Positions 34,798 through 44,201 are shown, numbered from the stretch's first letter. The stretch is 54,340 bases of DNA from Roseisalinus antarcticus (GCF_900172355.1 NZ_FWFZ01000024.1:1-54340); one strand, 5' to 3'. Translations and numbers: made by a program. The notes: generated from the sequence alone by a model not told the origin.

Positions 34798-35445
34798 ATG
34801 AAATTTCTTTCCGCCACATGCCTTCTGTTCACCGCCGCGGCCGGCCAGGTCGCCGCGCAATCGGAATGTCCCGGCCGTTATCCGGTGCCCCAGACCAGCC
34901 TCTCGTGCACCTGTTCGCCCGATGCGCAGGCGGGTTCGGTCTGGGGCAGCGGGCCCTATACCGGCGACAGCGACATCTGCACCGCGGCTGTCCACGCCGG
35001 CGCCATCGGCGCGGCCGGCGGCGGGCCCGTCACCGCCCTGCTGGCCCCGGGAGCGGACGCCTATTCTGGGTCCGCGGCCAACGGGGTCACCACCCGCGAC
35101 TGGGGCAGCTACGGCGACAGCTACGTTTTCGAGATCGCCGATCCGATCCCGGCGGGCCTGGAGATGTGCGGCGCCTATCCGACCAGCCAGGCGGAGTATT
35201 CCTGCGGATGCCCGGCCGGAAGCGGCACGGGCTCGGTCTGGGGCAGCGGGCCCTATACCGGCGACAGCAACATCTGCGCGGCGGCGGTTCATGCCGGCGT
35301 CATTCCCGCGGCCGGCGGGCCGGTCACGGCGATGGCCTTCCCGGGGCTGACATCTTACCTCTCCAGCAGCAGAAACGGGGTCGAGACCATGGATTGGGGC
35401 AGCTACGCGCTCAGCTATGTCTTCGACGCCAATCGCGAATACTGA
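34798..35445 (+). CDS. Secreted protein with two LCCL domains
   Basis: A 215-residue protein with a signal peptide (MKFLSATCLLFTAAAGQVAAQ) and two tandem LCCL-type domains at about 26-122 and 124-213. Each begins with a Cys-containing segment (SLSCTCSPDA; EYSCGCPAGS), then the near-identical GSVWGSGPYTGDS, IC(T/A)AAVHAG, and a final DWGSY..SYVF. The near-identity of the two GSVWGSGPYTGDS blocks implies a recent internal duplication. LCCL domains bind ligands in secreted proteins; bacterial members are uncharacterised. The start at 34798 is chosen for the signal peptide. Confidence 0.88.
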   Translation: MKFLSATCLLFTAAAGQVAAQSECPGRYPVPQTSLSCTCSPDAQAGSVWGSGPYTGDSDICTAAVHAGAIGAAGGGPVTALLAPGADAYSGSAANGVTTRDWGSYGDSYVFEIADPIPAGLEMCGAYPTSQAEYSCGCPAGSGTGSVWGSGPYTGDSNICAAAVHAGVIPAAGGPVTAMAFPGLTSYLSSSRNGVETMDWGSYALSYVFDANREY

Positions 35446-35500
35446 GCTTTTGGGCGCGGCCCCTGGCTGCGCCCGGCACGACCGGCCTGGACCGGTCGGA

Positions 35501-35851
35501 TCAGGCCGGCAGGTTCAGGCCAAGGGCCACCGCCGCCACGACCGCCTCGCAACCGAAGAACAGCCATTTCTTCGGGGTCTGCCCGTCAAGGACGAGGGAG
35601 GTCAGCCGCCCGATCGCGGCCCCGCCCCAGGCAAAACCGATCATCGCGAAGCCCAGCGGCGTGTCGAGCAGCAGGGCCCCGGCCCCAAGCCCCACGAACA
35701 ACGCGCCCGAGGCGGCGCGGACCTCGCCGAAGCCCATCGGGCTGAGGCCGGGTCGCAAATCGACCACCTCCATGGTGTAGCGCGGCGCGAGCCAGCCAAG
35801 AAGGCCGAGGCCGATGGAGATCAGCGCGATCAGGGTATTGATGATGTCCAT
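35501..35851 (-). CDS. DUF4345-like membrane protein
   Basis: A 116-residue integral membrane protein with four hydrophobic helices (about 4-22, 46-64, 66-84 and 97-114). The pattern LIALISIGLGLLGWLAPR, FGEVRAASGALFVGLGAGAL and FAWGGAAIGRLTSLV fits DUF4345. Function unknown. Confidence 0.72.
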   Translation of the reverse strand: MDIINTLIALISIGLGLLGWLAPRYTMEVVDLRPGLSPMGFGEVRAASGALFVGLGAGALLLDTPLGFAMIGFAWGGAAIGRLTSLVLDGQTPKKWLFFGCEAVVAAVALGLNLPA

Positions 35852-35994
35852 GCGTCCGCCCGTCCTGTCGATGTCGATCTGGATACGGGCGATCGGCGGC
35901 GCCGGATCACTCCGGATGCGCTGTCAGGCAATATTTACACCTGGACCTGTCAGAAATTCCGGCAGGCGGCGAACCGCCTGCCGGATCAGATACT

Positions 35995-37041
35995 TCAGAA
36001 GCCGGCCTTGATCAGTTCGAAGGCCTCGGACTGCTTTTCGCGCAGCTCCTGGCTCATCGGCAGCTGGGCCAGGACGGGCACGTCGATATCCTCGAGCCCG
36101 GCGGCGACCAGGTCCTCTTCGCTGATCAGACCGGTCAGCGCGGCGGTGTTCGAGGTGCCGTAGCCGGCCTCGAGCAGCGGGATCGCGCTCGATGGCGAGA
36201 GCATGGCGTTGATGTAGTCATAGGCCTTGTCCTCGGAGCCCGGGGCGTCGGCCATGTTCACGTAGCCGCATAGCCACAGCGAAGAGCCCTCTTCGGCTTC
36301 GCGCTCGAAGGCGATGGGGCGGCCTTCCTCGACCATCGTGGGATAGGTCTCGTTCCAGGCCCAGGACACCAGAACCTCGCCGGTGGACAGAAGCTGCGAC
36401 AGCTCGGCCGGGTCGGTCCAGTAGGTGCGCAGGTTAGGATGGATCTCGCGCAGCCAGGCCGAGGCCGCCTCGAACTCGGCGTCGGTGGCCCCGGTCCAGT
36501 CGGTGACGCCGGTGGCCAGATAGGCCAGCGCATAGGCGTCATCCACGTTGTCGGGGATCGTCAGGCGGCCGGCATAGGCCGGATCCTTGAACACCTGCAG
36601 CGTCGAGACCGCCTCCTCGGGCACTTCCTCGGGGTTGTAGGCGATCGCGGTAGAGCCGAAATCGGTCGGGATGAAATAGGCCGCAGCCTCGCCCGAGGCC
36701 ACGTCTGCGCCGGTCAGGTCAGAGCTGAGGTCGTCGAACGCCTCGATGCGCGAGGTGTCCCATGGCTCGATGATGCCGCTGGCGACCCACTTGGCGACGG
36801 AGCCCGCGCAGATATGCGTCACGTCGGCCTGAAAGCCCGAGACCAGCTTCTGAAACGCCTCTTCCTCGTCGCCGAAAAACGAGAAGGCCGGGCTCGCGCC
36901 GTGGGTGGTGACATAGGGCTGATGGTAGCTGGGGTCCTCGAAGCCGGGGTAGTCGAAGACCAGAAGGTCGGTATCCTGCGCCGCGGCAACCGAGCCGAGC
37001 GTCAGGAGGGCGGCACTTCCGAGAAGGGTTAGTCGTGTCAT
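35995..37041 (-). CDS. ABC transporter substrate-binding protein (PotD/IdiA type)
   Basis: A 348-residue periplasmic binding protein with signal peptide ending AAAQ (residues 1-21). Segments such as FDYPGFEDPSY, FIPTDFGSTAIAYNPE, VFKDPAYAGRLTIPDN and VSWAWNETYPTMVEEG place it in the spermidine/putrescine-type family (SBP_bac_8). No permease or ATPase gene is adjacent on either side, so it is an orphan here and must dock to a transporter encoded elsewhere or act as a sensor. The ligand cannot be told. Confidence 0.85.
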   Translation of the reverse strand: MTRLTLLGSAALLTLGSVAAAQDTDLLVFDYPGFEDPSYHQPYVTTHGASPAFSFFGDEEEAFQKLVSGFQADVTHICAGSVAKWVASGIIEPWDTSRIEAFDDLSSDLTGADVASGEAAAYFIPTDFGSTAIAYNPEEVPEEAVSTLQVFKDPAYAGRLTIPDNVDDAYALAYLATGVTDWTGATDAEFEAASAWLREIHPNLRTYWTDPAELSQLLSTGEVLVSWAWNETYPTMVEEGRPIAFEREAEEGSSLWLCGYVNMADAPGSEDKAYDYINAMLSPSSAIPLLEAGYGTSNTAALTGLISEEDLVAAGLEDIDVPVLAQLPMSQELREKQSEAFELIKAGF

Positions 37042-37215
37042 GTCATCTCTCCCTGATGATCGTTGCGGCGAAGACGCTAACATGGCCATGCGGGGCCGCA
37101 AGGCCGGATCGGCTTGCACAGCCGGTCATGGCTTGTCACTGATGCCCACAAGGCCAATTCTGAAGCGGAATGGGCAATTTCTGCCGGTTTTGAGACGCAA
37201 GCGGGGATCGGGGAG

Positions 37216-37719
37216 ATGATTACACCGGGCTATTGCCAGACCATGGCGCGCTACAACGCCTGGCAGAACACCGGCCTGCGCCGGATCGTGAGCGACATCA
37301 AGCCCGAGGCCTTCGACCGGGACCGCGGGGCGTTCTTCGGCTCGATCGGCGGGACGCTCAACCATCTGCTCTGGGGCGACCTGATCTGGATGAGCCGGAT
37401 CGCGGGCCACGCACCGCCGCCCTGCGGGCTGGCCGACAGCGCGACGCTGACCGAGGGGCCGGCCGCCTGGGCCGAGGCGCGGTTTCGCGCCGACGGGCGG
37501 ATCAGCCTCTGGGCCGACGAGGTGACCTCGCTCGCGTTGGTGGGCGAGATCGTCTGGACCCCGTCGGGCGGCGGCGCCCGGACCTTGCCGCTGGCCATGG
37601 GCATCATGCACATGTTCAATCACCAGACACATCACCGCGGGCAAGTCCACGCGATGCTGACGGCGGCGGGGATCACACCGCCCACGACGGACCTGCCCTT
37701 CATGCCGGAGGCCGGGTGA
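37216..37719 (+). CDS. DinB family protein
   Basis: A 167-residue four-helix-bundle protein of the DinB superfamily, with metal-binding histidines in GTLNHLLWGDLIW (first) and FNHQTHHRGQVHAML (second and third). Members are thiol-dependent transferases or of unknown function. The ATG at 37216 lies behind GGGGATCGGGGAG; the longer open frame upstream has no family match. Confidence 0.88.
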   Translation: MITPGYCQTMARYNAWQNTGLRRIVSDIKPEAFDRDRGAFFGSIGGTLNHLLWGDLIWMSRIAGHAPPPCGLADSATLTEGPAAWAEARFRADGRISLWADEVTSLALVGEIVWTPSGGGARTLPLAMGIMHMFNHQTHHRGQVHAMLTAAGITPPTTDLPFMPEAG

Positions 37720-37765
37720 CAGCAACGCGCCGAGACGGCGTCGCTCATCAGAAGGAGAGAGAGCC

Positions 37766-38755
37766 ATGTTCAAGGCATTGGTTGTCGAGAAGGACGAAGA
37801 CGGCAAGACCCACGCAAGCGTCCAGGAGCTGGGCGAGGACCGGCTGCCCGAGGGCGACGTCACGGTCGATGTCGAATACTCCACGCTGAACTACAAGGAC
37901 GGGCTGTGCATCGGGCCGGGCGGCGGGCTGGTGCGGACCTATCCGCATGTGCCCGGCATCGATTTCGCGGGCACCGTCTCGGCCTCGGACGACCCGCGGT
38001 TCGCGCCGGGCGACAAGGTCGTCCTGACCGGCTGGCGGGTCGGCGAGGCGTGGTGGGGCGGCTACGCGCAAAAGGCGCGGGTCAAGGCCGACTGGCTGGT
38101 GCCGCTGCCAGAGGGGCTGGGCACGCGACAGGCGATGGCCGTCGGCACCGCGGGCTTCACCGCGATGCTCGCGGTCATGGCGCTGGAGGCGCAGGGGCTG
38201 AAGCCGGGGCAGGGCCCTGTGCTGGTCACCGGCGCCTCGGGCGGGGTCGGGTCGGTCGCGACGGCGATCCTGTCCAGGCTCGGATACGAGGTGGCCGCCG
38301 TGACCGGGCGGCCCGAGAACGAGGCCTACCTCACCGGGCTGGGCGCCACGCGGATGGTGCCGCGGGCCGATCTGGCCGAGACCGTCAAGCGCCCGCTGGA
38401 GGCCGAGACCTGGGCCGGCTGCGTCGATGCGGTGGGCGGCGCGATGCTGGCGCGGGTGCTGGGCCAGATGAAATACGGCGCCTCGGTCGCGGCGGTGGGG
38501 CTGGCCGGCGGGGCGCAGCTTCCCGCGACGGTGGTGCCGTTTCTGCTGCGCGGGGTGAACCTTTTGGGCATCGACAGCGTTATGCGTCCGTATGACGACC
38601 GGGTGGCTGCCTGGCAGAGGATCACGACCGACCTTCCGCTCGACAAGCTGGAGGCGATGGTGGAGCCGGCGACGCTCGCCGATCTGCCGGAGCTGGGCGC
38701 CGGGATCCTGAATGGGTCGGTCAAGGGCCGGGTCGTCGTGGACGTGAACGCCTGA
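37766..38755 (+). CDS. acuI: Acrylyl-CoA reductase AcuI-type oxidoreductase
   Basis: A 329-residue MDR oxidoreductase of the YhdH/AcuI family, with FKALVVEKDEDGKTHASV at the N-terminus, the core STLNYKDGLCI and PHVPGIDFAGTV, and the nucleotide-binding motif VTGASGGVGSVA. It lacks zinc ligands, as is usual for the family. AcuI reduces acryloyl-CoA to propionyl-CoA with NADPH and detoxifies acrylate from DMSP breakdown in roseobacters. No dmdA or ddd gene is adjacent, so the DMSP link rests on family knowledge. A strong AAGGAGAGAG site precedes the ATG. Confidence 0.85.
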   Translation: MFKALVVEKDEDGKTHASVQELGEDRLPEGDVTVDVEYSTLNYKDGLCIGPGGGLVRTYPHVPGIDFAGTVSASDDPRFAPGDKVVLTGWRVGEAWWGGYAQKARVKADWLVPLPEGLGTRQAMAVGTAGFTAMLAVMALEAQGLKPGQGPVLVTGASGGVGSVATAILSRLGYEVAAVTGRPENEAYLTGLGATRMVPRADLAETVKRPLEAETWAGCVDAVGGAMLARVLGQMKYGASVAAVGLAGGAQLPATVVPFLLRGVNLLGIDSVMRPYDDRVAAWQRITTDLPLDKLEAMVEPATLADLPELGAGILNGSVKGRVVVDVNA

Positions 38756-38825
38756 GCCGCCGGGCCCCCGGCGGCCGGGCCTGCGGGGTGGCCGGCCGGG
38801 GCCGCGGCGACGAAAGGGACGAGAC

Positions 38826-40247
38826 ATGGCTGACGCCTCACCGATTCTGCTGTGGTTCCGGCGCGATCTGAGGCTGGCGGATCACCCCGCGCTTGCCGCC
38901 GCCGCCGAGACCGGGCGGCCGATCGTCCCGGTCTTCATCCATGACCAGGCGGTCGAGGGCCACGGCGCGGCCGCGCGCTGGCGCCTTGGCCGCGGTGTGG
39001 CGGCCTTTGCCGCGGCGCTTGAAGACAAGGGCTCGACGCTGGTGTTGCGCCGCGGCGAGGCGCTCCAGACCCTGCGAGGGCTGGTGCGCGAGACCGGGGC
39101 CGGCGCGGTCTGGTGGACGCGGCTCTACGACTCGGACGCCCGCAAACGCGACGAGGCGGTGAAGGCCGGGCTGAAGGACGACGGCCTCGACGCGCGGTCC
39201 TTCGCGGGCCATCTGCTGTTCGAGCCCTGGACGGTCGAGACCCGGACCGGAGGTTTCTACAAGGTCTATACGCCGATGTGGAAGGCGGTGCGGGGCCGCG
39301 ACCCGGGCACGGCCGCCGCCGCGCCCTCGCGTCTGAGCCGGCCGGAGAGCTTTCCCGAGAGCGACGCGCTTGACGACTGGCGGATGGCGGCCCCGATGAA
39401 CCGGGGCGCCGCCGTCGTCGCGCCCCACCTTGTGGTGGGCGAGGCGGCGGCGCGGGACCGGCTTGACACGTTCATCGACGACAAGATCGCCGATTACGAC
39501 GAGGCCCGGGACATTCCGGCCATCGACGGCACCTCCGGGCTCAGCGAGAACCTCGCCCTGGGAGAGATCGGGCCGCGGACCTGCTGGGAGGCGGGATGGC
39601 GGGCGTTGGACGCCGGGGCGGCGGGCGCCGAGACCTTCCTCAAGGAGCTGGTCTGGCGCGAGTTCGCCTATCACCTGGTCCACCACACCCCGCGCCTGAC
39701 CACCGGCAACTGGCGCGAGGAATGGGATGCCTTTCCCTGGAACGAGGACGAGACCCGCCCCGAAGTGCTGGCCTGGAAACAGGGGCGCACGGGGATGGAA
39801 TTCGTCGATGCCGCCATGCGCGAGATGCACGTCACCGGGCGGATGCACAATCGCGGCCGGATGATCGTGGCCTCCTATCTGACCAAGCACCTGATGACCC
39901 ACTGGCGGATCGGCCTGCGCTGGTTCGAGGAGCACCTGATCGACTGGGACCCGGCCTCCAACGCCATGGGCTGGCAATGGTCGGCGGGGTCGGGGCCGGA
40001 CGCGACGCCCTATTTCCGCGTCTTCAACCCCGAGACCCAGGTCGACAAGTTCGACCGGGACGGCGAATACCGCCGCCGCTGGATCGCCGAGGGCCAGGGC
40101 AGCCCGCCGCGGACGGCGCTGGACTATTTCGAGGCGATCCCGCGCTGCTGGGGTCTTGGGCCCGGCGACGGCTACCCCGACCCTGTCGTCTCGGCAAAAG
40201 ACGGGCGACGCCGTGCCCTGGACGCCTATTCCGACCGGGACTTTTAA
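38826..40247 (+). CDS. phrB: Deoxyribodipyrimidine photolyase
   Basis: A 473-residue DNA photolyase that repairs cyclobutane pyrimidine dimers with blue light. The N-terminal alpha/beta antenna domain starts ILLWFRRDLRLADHPAL; the FAD domain has RMHNRGRMIVASYLTKHL and DWDPASNAMGWQWSAGSGPDATPYFR (here cited in part), including the conserved Trp residues. Length is normal. GGGACGAGAC precedes the ATG. It is followed 75 bp later by cfa. Confidence 0.96.
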   Translation: MADASPILLWFRRDLRLADHPALAAAAETGRPIVPVFIHDQAVEGHGAAARWRLGRGVAAFAAALEDKGSTLVLRRGEALQTLRGLVRETGAGAVWWTRLYDSDARKRDEAVKAGLKDDGLDARSFAGHLLFEPWTVETRTGGFYKVYTPMWKAVRGRDPGTAAAAPSRLSRPESFPESDALDDWRMAAPMNRGAAVVAPHLVVGEAAARDRLDTFIDDKIADYDEARDIPAIDGTSGLSENLALGEIGPRTCWEAGWRALDAGAAGAETFLKELVWREFAYHLVHHTPRLTTGNWREEWDAFPWNEDETRPEVLAWKQGRTGMEFVDAAMREMHVTGRMHNRGRMIVASYLTKHLMTHWRIGLRWFEEHLIDWDPASNAMGWQWSAGSGPDATPYFRVFNPETQVDKFDRDGEYRRRWIAEGQGSPPRTALDYFEAIPRCWGLGPGDGYPDPVVSAKDGRRRALDAYSDRDF

Positions 40248-40321
40248 CCGCGGAGGGAGAAACGGGTGACATTGCCGATACTTGAGCTAAAATCTTTCTT
40301 CGATGGGGGAAAGGACGTGGC

Positions 40322-41530
40322 ATGATCCTGACGACGACAGAGGGGCAGGGCAACCTGCCGAGGTATTTTGCGCGGGTGTTCGACATTGCGAAAAAGGTGG
40401 AACACGGCAGGATCGACCTGCAACTGCCGGACGGCCGGACGTTTCGGGCCGACGGAGCCGGGCCGGGACCGGTCTGCGAGGTCAGCATTCACAACCCGGA
40501 CGTCTTTTCGCGGCTGATCCGGGACGGTGACCTTGGCTTTTGCGAAGCCTATGTCGACGGCTGGTGGTCGACGCCGGACCTGATGGCCTTCTTCGATTTC
40601 CTGCATGCCGACAACTACGCGATCTTCGACGGCTTTCCGGGCTTCGAGCTTGTGCGCGCCTACGAAAAGCTTCGCTTCTGGATGCTGCGCAACACAAAGA
40701 GCCAGGCCCGCAAGAACATCTCGGCGCATTACGATCTGGGCAACGAGTTCTACAGCCTCTGGCTGGACGAGAGCATGACCTATTCCTCGGCGCTGTTCGG
40801 GACCGGCCAGGAGAGCCTGGAGAAGGCGCAGGAGCAGAAATACGCCTCGATGGTGGACCAGATGGGCGCCAAGCCCGGCGACCACGTGCTCGAGATCGGC
40901 TGCGGCTGGGGCGGGTTCGCGGAATACGCCGCGCGCGAGCGGGGGCTGAAGGTCACCGGGCTCACGATCAGCAAGGAACAGTTCGACTATGCCGTGGAGC
41001 GGATCCGCAAGGCGGGGCTGGAGGACCAGGTGACCTTCAAGCTGCAGGATTACCGCGACGAGCGCGGAGTCTACGACGGCATCGCCTCGATCGAGATGTT
41101 CGAGGCGGTGGGCGAGCAATACTGGCCGATCTACTTCAAGACCGTCCGAGACCGTCTGCGCCCGGGCAAGCAGGCGACGTTCCAGATCATCACGATCCAG
41201 GACGACCGCTGGGAGATCTACCGAAAAGGCGTTGATTTCATTCAGAAGTACATCTTTCCTGGTGGGATGCTGCCGCCGCCGAGCCGCCTCAAGGAAGAGA
41301 TCGAGGGCGCGGGCCTTGCGATGAAGAAGAGCATCGAGTTCGCCGAAAGCTATTCGATCACCCTGCGGCGCTGGCACGACACCTTCAACGATCGCTGGGA
41401 CGAGATCGCCAAGCTCGGCTTCGACGAGCGGTTCCGGCGGATGTGGAATGTCTACCTGACCTCTTGCGCCGCGACGTTCCATGGGCACAACTGCGATGTA
41501 GTCCAGATCACCGTGGAGCGGCCGCACTGA
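40322..41530 (+). CDS. cfa: Cyclopropane-fatty-acyl-phospholipid synthase family protein
   Basis: A 402-residue SAM-dependent methyltransferase that adds a methylene bridge across unsaturated acyl chains. The SAM motif EIGCGWGGFA is at about 191-200, preceded by the conserved ISAHYDLGNEFYSLWLD, and the bicarbonate-site region with SIEMFEAVGEQYW and the FIFPGG-like YIFPGGMLP block are present. Full length. The ATG follows AAGGA. The next gene, trgA, begins 36 bp downstream. Confidence 0.93.
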   Translation: MILTTTEGQGNLPRYFARVFDIAKKVEHGRIDLQLPDGRTFRADGAGPGPVCEVSIHNPDVFSRLIRDGDLGFCEAYVDGWWSTPDLMAFFDFLHADNYAIFDGFPGFELVRAYEKLRFWMLRNTKSQARKNISAHYDLGNEFYSLWLDESMTYSSALFGTGQESLEKAQEQKYASMVDQMGAKPGDHVLEIGCGWGGFAEYAARERGLKVTGLTISKEQFDYAVERIRKAGLEDQVTFKLQDYRDERGVYDGIASIEMFEAVGEQYWPIYFKTVRDRLRPGKQATFQIITIQDDRWEIYRKGVDFIQKYIFPGGMLPPPSRLKEEIEGAGLAMKKSIEFAESYSITLRRWHDTFNDRWDEIAKLGFDERFRRMWNVYLTSCAATFHGHNCDVVQITVERPH

Positions 41531-41566
41531 CCGGAGCCGCGTGCCGCGCAGCCGGGAAGGAAGCCG

Positions 41567-42010
41567 ATGCCGACATTCGCCCATGTGGTCGCAGCCCTGC
41601 TCTACGGCGGCCTGGCCTGGTATGTCTCTGACGCGCTGATCGAGCCGCTCTTTCCGGAGGCCTTCAACCCCGGCTGGTTCGCCGAGGTCAACGCCGCCGT
41701 GGGCGTGGTCTGCGGCTGGATGATCATGGGCAGCCGGGCGCGGCTGGGCTTCGTGGGCTCTATCAGCGTGGGCTTCACCACGATCCTGATGACCGTGTTC
41801 TGGGCGCTCTTCATCCAGAGCTTCAACGACATGCTCGGGCGGTCGCTGGAGCGGGAATACGACGGCCCGGCAGAGGCGGTCATCGCGGTGTTCGAATTGC
41901 TGGCCGAGCATCTGCGCACGATGTCCACGGTGGAGGTCTGGGCCACCCTGATCGCAGGCGGCATCGTGGCCGGCATCATATCGGGCATGGCCGGCCGGGC
42001 CTTTCGCTGA
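41567..42010 (+). CDS. trgA: TrgA family membrane protein
   Basis: A 147-residue inner-membrane protein with about four hydrophobic segments, matching TrgA, one of the Rhodobacter sphaeroides tellurite-resistance determinants. The gene order trgA-trgB-cysK is conserved here. GGGAAGGAAG precedes the ATG, and the stop overlaps the trgB start by one base. The biochemical role is unknown. Confidence 0.88.
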   Translation: MPTFAHVVAALLYGGLAWYVSDALIEPLFPEAFNPGWFAEVNAAVGVVCGWMIMGSRARLGFVGSISVGFTTILMTVFWALFIQSFNDMLGRSLEREYDGPAEAVIAVFELLAEHLRTMSTVEVWATLIAGGIVAGIISGMAGRAFR

Positions 42011-43116
42011 TGTTCTTCTTCTACGGAACGCTGCGCCACGCGCCGCTGCTGCGGGCCGTTCTGGGCCGCGATCCCGGGCCGCTGGAGCCGGCGCGGCTGG
42101 ACGGCCACGAGGTGCGCTGGATCGCCGGCCAGAACGTGCCGATGATCCAGCCCGGCCCGGGCGAGGCCCAGGGCCTGCTGTTCGAGCCGCAGCCCGGCGA
42201 CGCCGAACGGCTCGACGCCTACGAGCTGGGCTTTGCCTATGGCACGCGGCGCCATTCGGTGAGCGCCGCCACCGGCCGGGTCGAGGCCGAGATCTACTTT
42301 CCCGACGAGGGCGCCTTCACCCCCGGCCCGCCGTTCGAGCTGCAGGATTGGGTCGCGGACTGGGGGCCGATGGCGGTCAGCGCGGCGGCCGAGTTCATCG
42401 GCCGGTTCGCCGCCGGAGAGCCCCTCGACCGGCTGGAGGGGTTCTTCTCGGCGATGCAGGCGCGGGGCTGGGCGCGGGAGCTGGCCCGCGCGGGTGCCCC
42501 GACCGAGCTGCGCACCCCCGGCAACCCCATCGAGATCACCCGGCAGCGCGAGGGCTTCGACGGCTTTTTCCGGCTTCGGCATTTCGACCTGCGTCACCGC
42601 CGCTTCGACGGCAGCTGGACCGAGCCCTTCACCCGCGAGGTCTTTGCCGGCTTCGACGCGGCGCTGGTGCTGCCCTACGATCCCGCGCAGGACACCGTGC
42701 TGCTGATCGAGCAGCTGCGCCTGGCCGTCGCGCTGCGCGGCGATCCGCACCCGATGACTTTGGAGCCCATCGCCGGCATGATCGAGGCGGGCGAGACGCC
42801 CGAAACCTGCGCCCGTCGGGAAGCCGTCGAGGAGGCCGGGCTCGACATCGGGGCGCTGCACCTGATCGGGCGGGTCTATCCGTCGCCGGGCTACTCGACA
42901 GAGTTCCACCATTGCTACCTCGGGATCGCCGACCTGACGGGGGCGGACAAGCGCATCGGCGGCGCCGAGGGCGAGCACGAGGACATCCGCGCCCATGTCC
43001 TGCCGCTGGACGCCGCGCTCGACCTGGTGGCGAGCGGAGAGGTAAACGTGGCCCCGCTGGCGATGATGCTGCTTTGGGCCGCACGCCATCGTGACCGGTT
43101 TCGCTCCTCTGCTTGA
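42010..43116 (+). CDS. trgB: TrgB: gamma-glutamylcyclotransferase-like domain fused to NUDIX
   Basis: A 368-residue two-domain protein. The N-terminal domain has FFFYGTLRHAPLL (the YGTL motif of AIG2/GGCT folds) and spans about 1-160. The C-terminal domain (about 170-360) is an ADP-ribose-pyrophosphatase-like NUDIX with box GMIEAGETPETCARREAVEEAG (256-278). TrgB in Rhodobacter sphaeroides is part of the tellurite-resistance locus with trgA and cysK. It overlaps trgA by one base, so the two are coupled. The substrate is not established. Confidence 0.92.
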   Translation: MFFFYGTLRHAPLLRAVLGRDPGPLEPARLDGHEVRWIAGQNVPMIQPGPGEAQGLLFEPQPGDAERLDAYELGFAYGTRRHSVSAATGRVEAEIYFPDEGAFTPGPPFELQDWVADWGPMAVSAAAEFIGRFAAGEPLDRLEGFFSAMQARGWARELARAGAPTELRTPGNPIEITRQREGFDGFFRLRHFDLRHRRFDGSWTEPFTREVFAGFDAALVLPYDPAQDTVLLIEQLRLAVALRGDPHPMTLEPIAGMIEAGETPETCARREAVEEAGLDIGALHLIGRVYPSPGYSTEFHHCYLGIADLTGADKRIGGAEGEHEDIRAHVLPLDAALDLVASGEVNVAPLAMMLLWAARHRDRFRSSA

Positions 43117-43172
43117 GTTCCGGGTGCGTGGCCCCTAAACGAATTGCCGGAGCTTATGACAGGAGCGGACCC

Positions 43173-44201
43173 ATGCAATTCAAGTCAGACCTCGCCCACC
43201 TGGTCGGCAACACGCCGTTGATGAAGCTGCGCCGCGCCTCCGAAGAGACGGGCTGCACCATCCTGGGCAAATGCGAGTTCATGAATCCGGGCCAGTCGGT
43301 GAAGGATCGCGCCGCGCTGTCGATCATCCAGGACGCCGTGGCGCGCGGCGAGCTGCATCCCGGCGGCACCATCGTCGAGGGCACCGCCGGCAACACCGGC
43401 ATCGGGCTCGCCCTCGTGGGCGCGTCGATGGGGTTCAAGACGATCATCGTCATCCCCGAGACCCAGAGCCAGGAAAAGAAGGACATGATCCGCCTGGCCG
43501 GCGCCGAGCTGGTTCAGGTGCCCGCGGTCCCCTACAAGAACCCCAACAACTACGTGCGCTATTCCGGCCGCTTGGCCGAAAAGCTGCGCCGGACCTCGAA
43601 CGAGGGCGTGCTCTGGGCGAACCAGTTCGACAATATCGCCAACCGGCAGGCCCATATCGACGGCACCGGCCCCGAGGTCTGGGCGCAGACCGACGGCAAG
43701 GTGGACGGTTTCGTCTGCGCGGTCGGCACCGGGGGCACGCTCGCGGGCGTCGGCATGGCGCTGCAGCCCAAGGGCGTCAAGATCGGCCTGGCCGACCCCG
43801 AGGGTGCCTCGCTCTACACGATCTACACCGGGATCGAGGCGGGCGGGGATTCGATCACCGAAGGCATCGGGCAGGGCCGGATCACCGCCAACCTCGAAGG
43901 CTTCACCCCGGACATGTGCTTCAAGATCCCCGACAGCGAAGCGCTGCCGATCGTATTCGACATGCTCCAGGAAGAAGGTCTGTGCCTGGGCGGCTCGTCC
44001 GGCATCAACATCGCCGGCGCGATGCGGATGGCCCGCGAGATGGGGCCGGGGCACACGATCGTGACGATCCTGTGCGACTACGGCAACCGCTACCAGTCCA
44101 AGCTTTTCAACCCGGACTTCCTGCAATCCAAGGGTCTGCCAGTGCCTGCCTGGATGGACGGCGCCCCGCAATCCATTCCCGGCGTTTTCGAAGACGCATG
44201 A
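43173..44201 (+). CDS. cysK: Cysteine synthase A
   Basis: A 342-residue PLP enzyme making cysteine from O-acetylserine and sulfide. The Schiff-base lysine is Lys44 in NPGQSVKDRAAL; EGTAGNTGIGLAL holds the PLP phosphate loop; and VGTGGTLAGVG is conserved. The ATG at 43173 follows AGGAGCGG. The stop overlaps the mechanosensitive channel gene start (ATGA). In Rhodobacter sphaeroides cysK lies with trgAB and is needed for tellurite resistance. Confidence 0.96.
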   Translation: MQFKSDLAHLVGNTPLMKLRRASEETGCTILGKCEFMNPGQSVKDRAALSIIQDAVARGELHPGGTIVEGTAGNTGIGLALVGASMGFKTIIVIPETQSQEKKDMIRLAGAELVQVPAVPYKNPNNYVRYSGRLAEKLRRTSNEGVLWANQFDNIANRQAHIDGTGPEVWAQTDGKVDGFVCAVGTGGTLAGVGMALQPKGVKIGLADPEGASLYTIYTGIEAGGDSITEGIGQGRITANLEGFTPDMCFKIPDSEALPIVFDMLQEEGLCLGGSSGINIAGAMRMAREMGPGHTIVTILCDYGNRYQSKLFNPDFLQSKGLPVPAWMDGAPQSIPGVFEDA

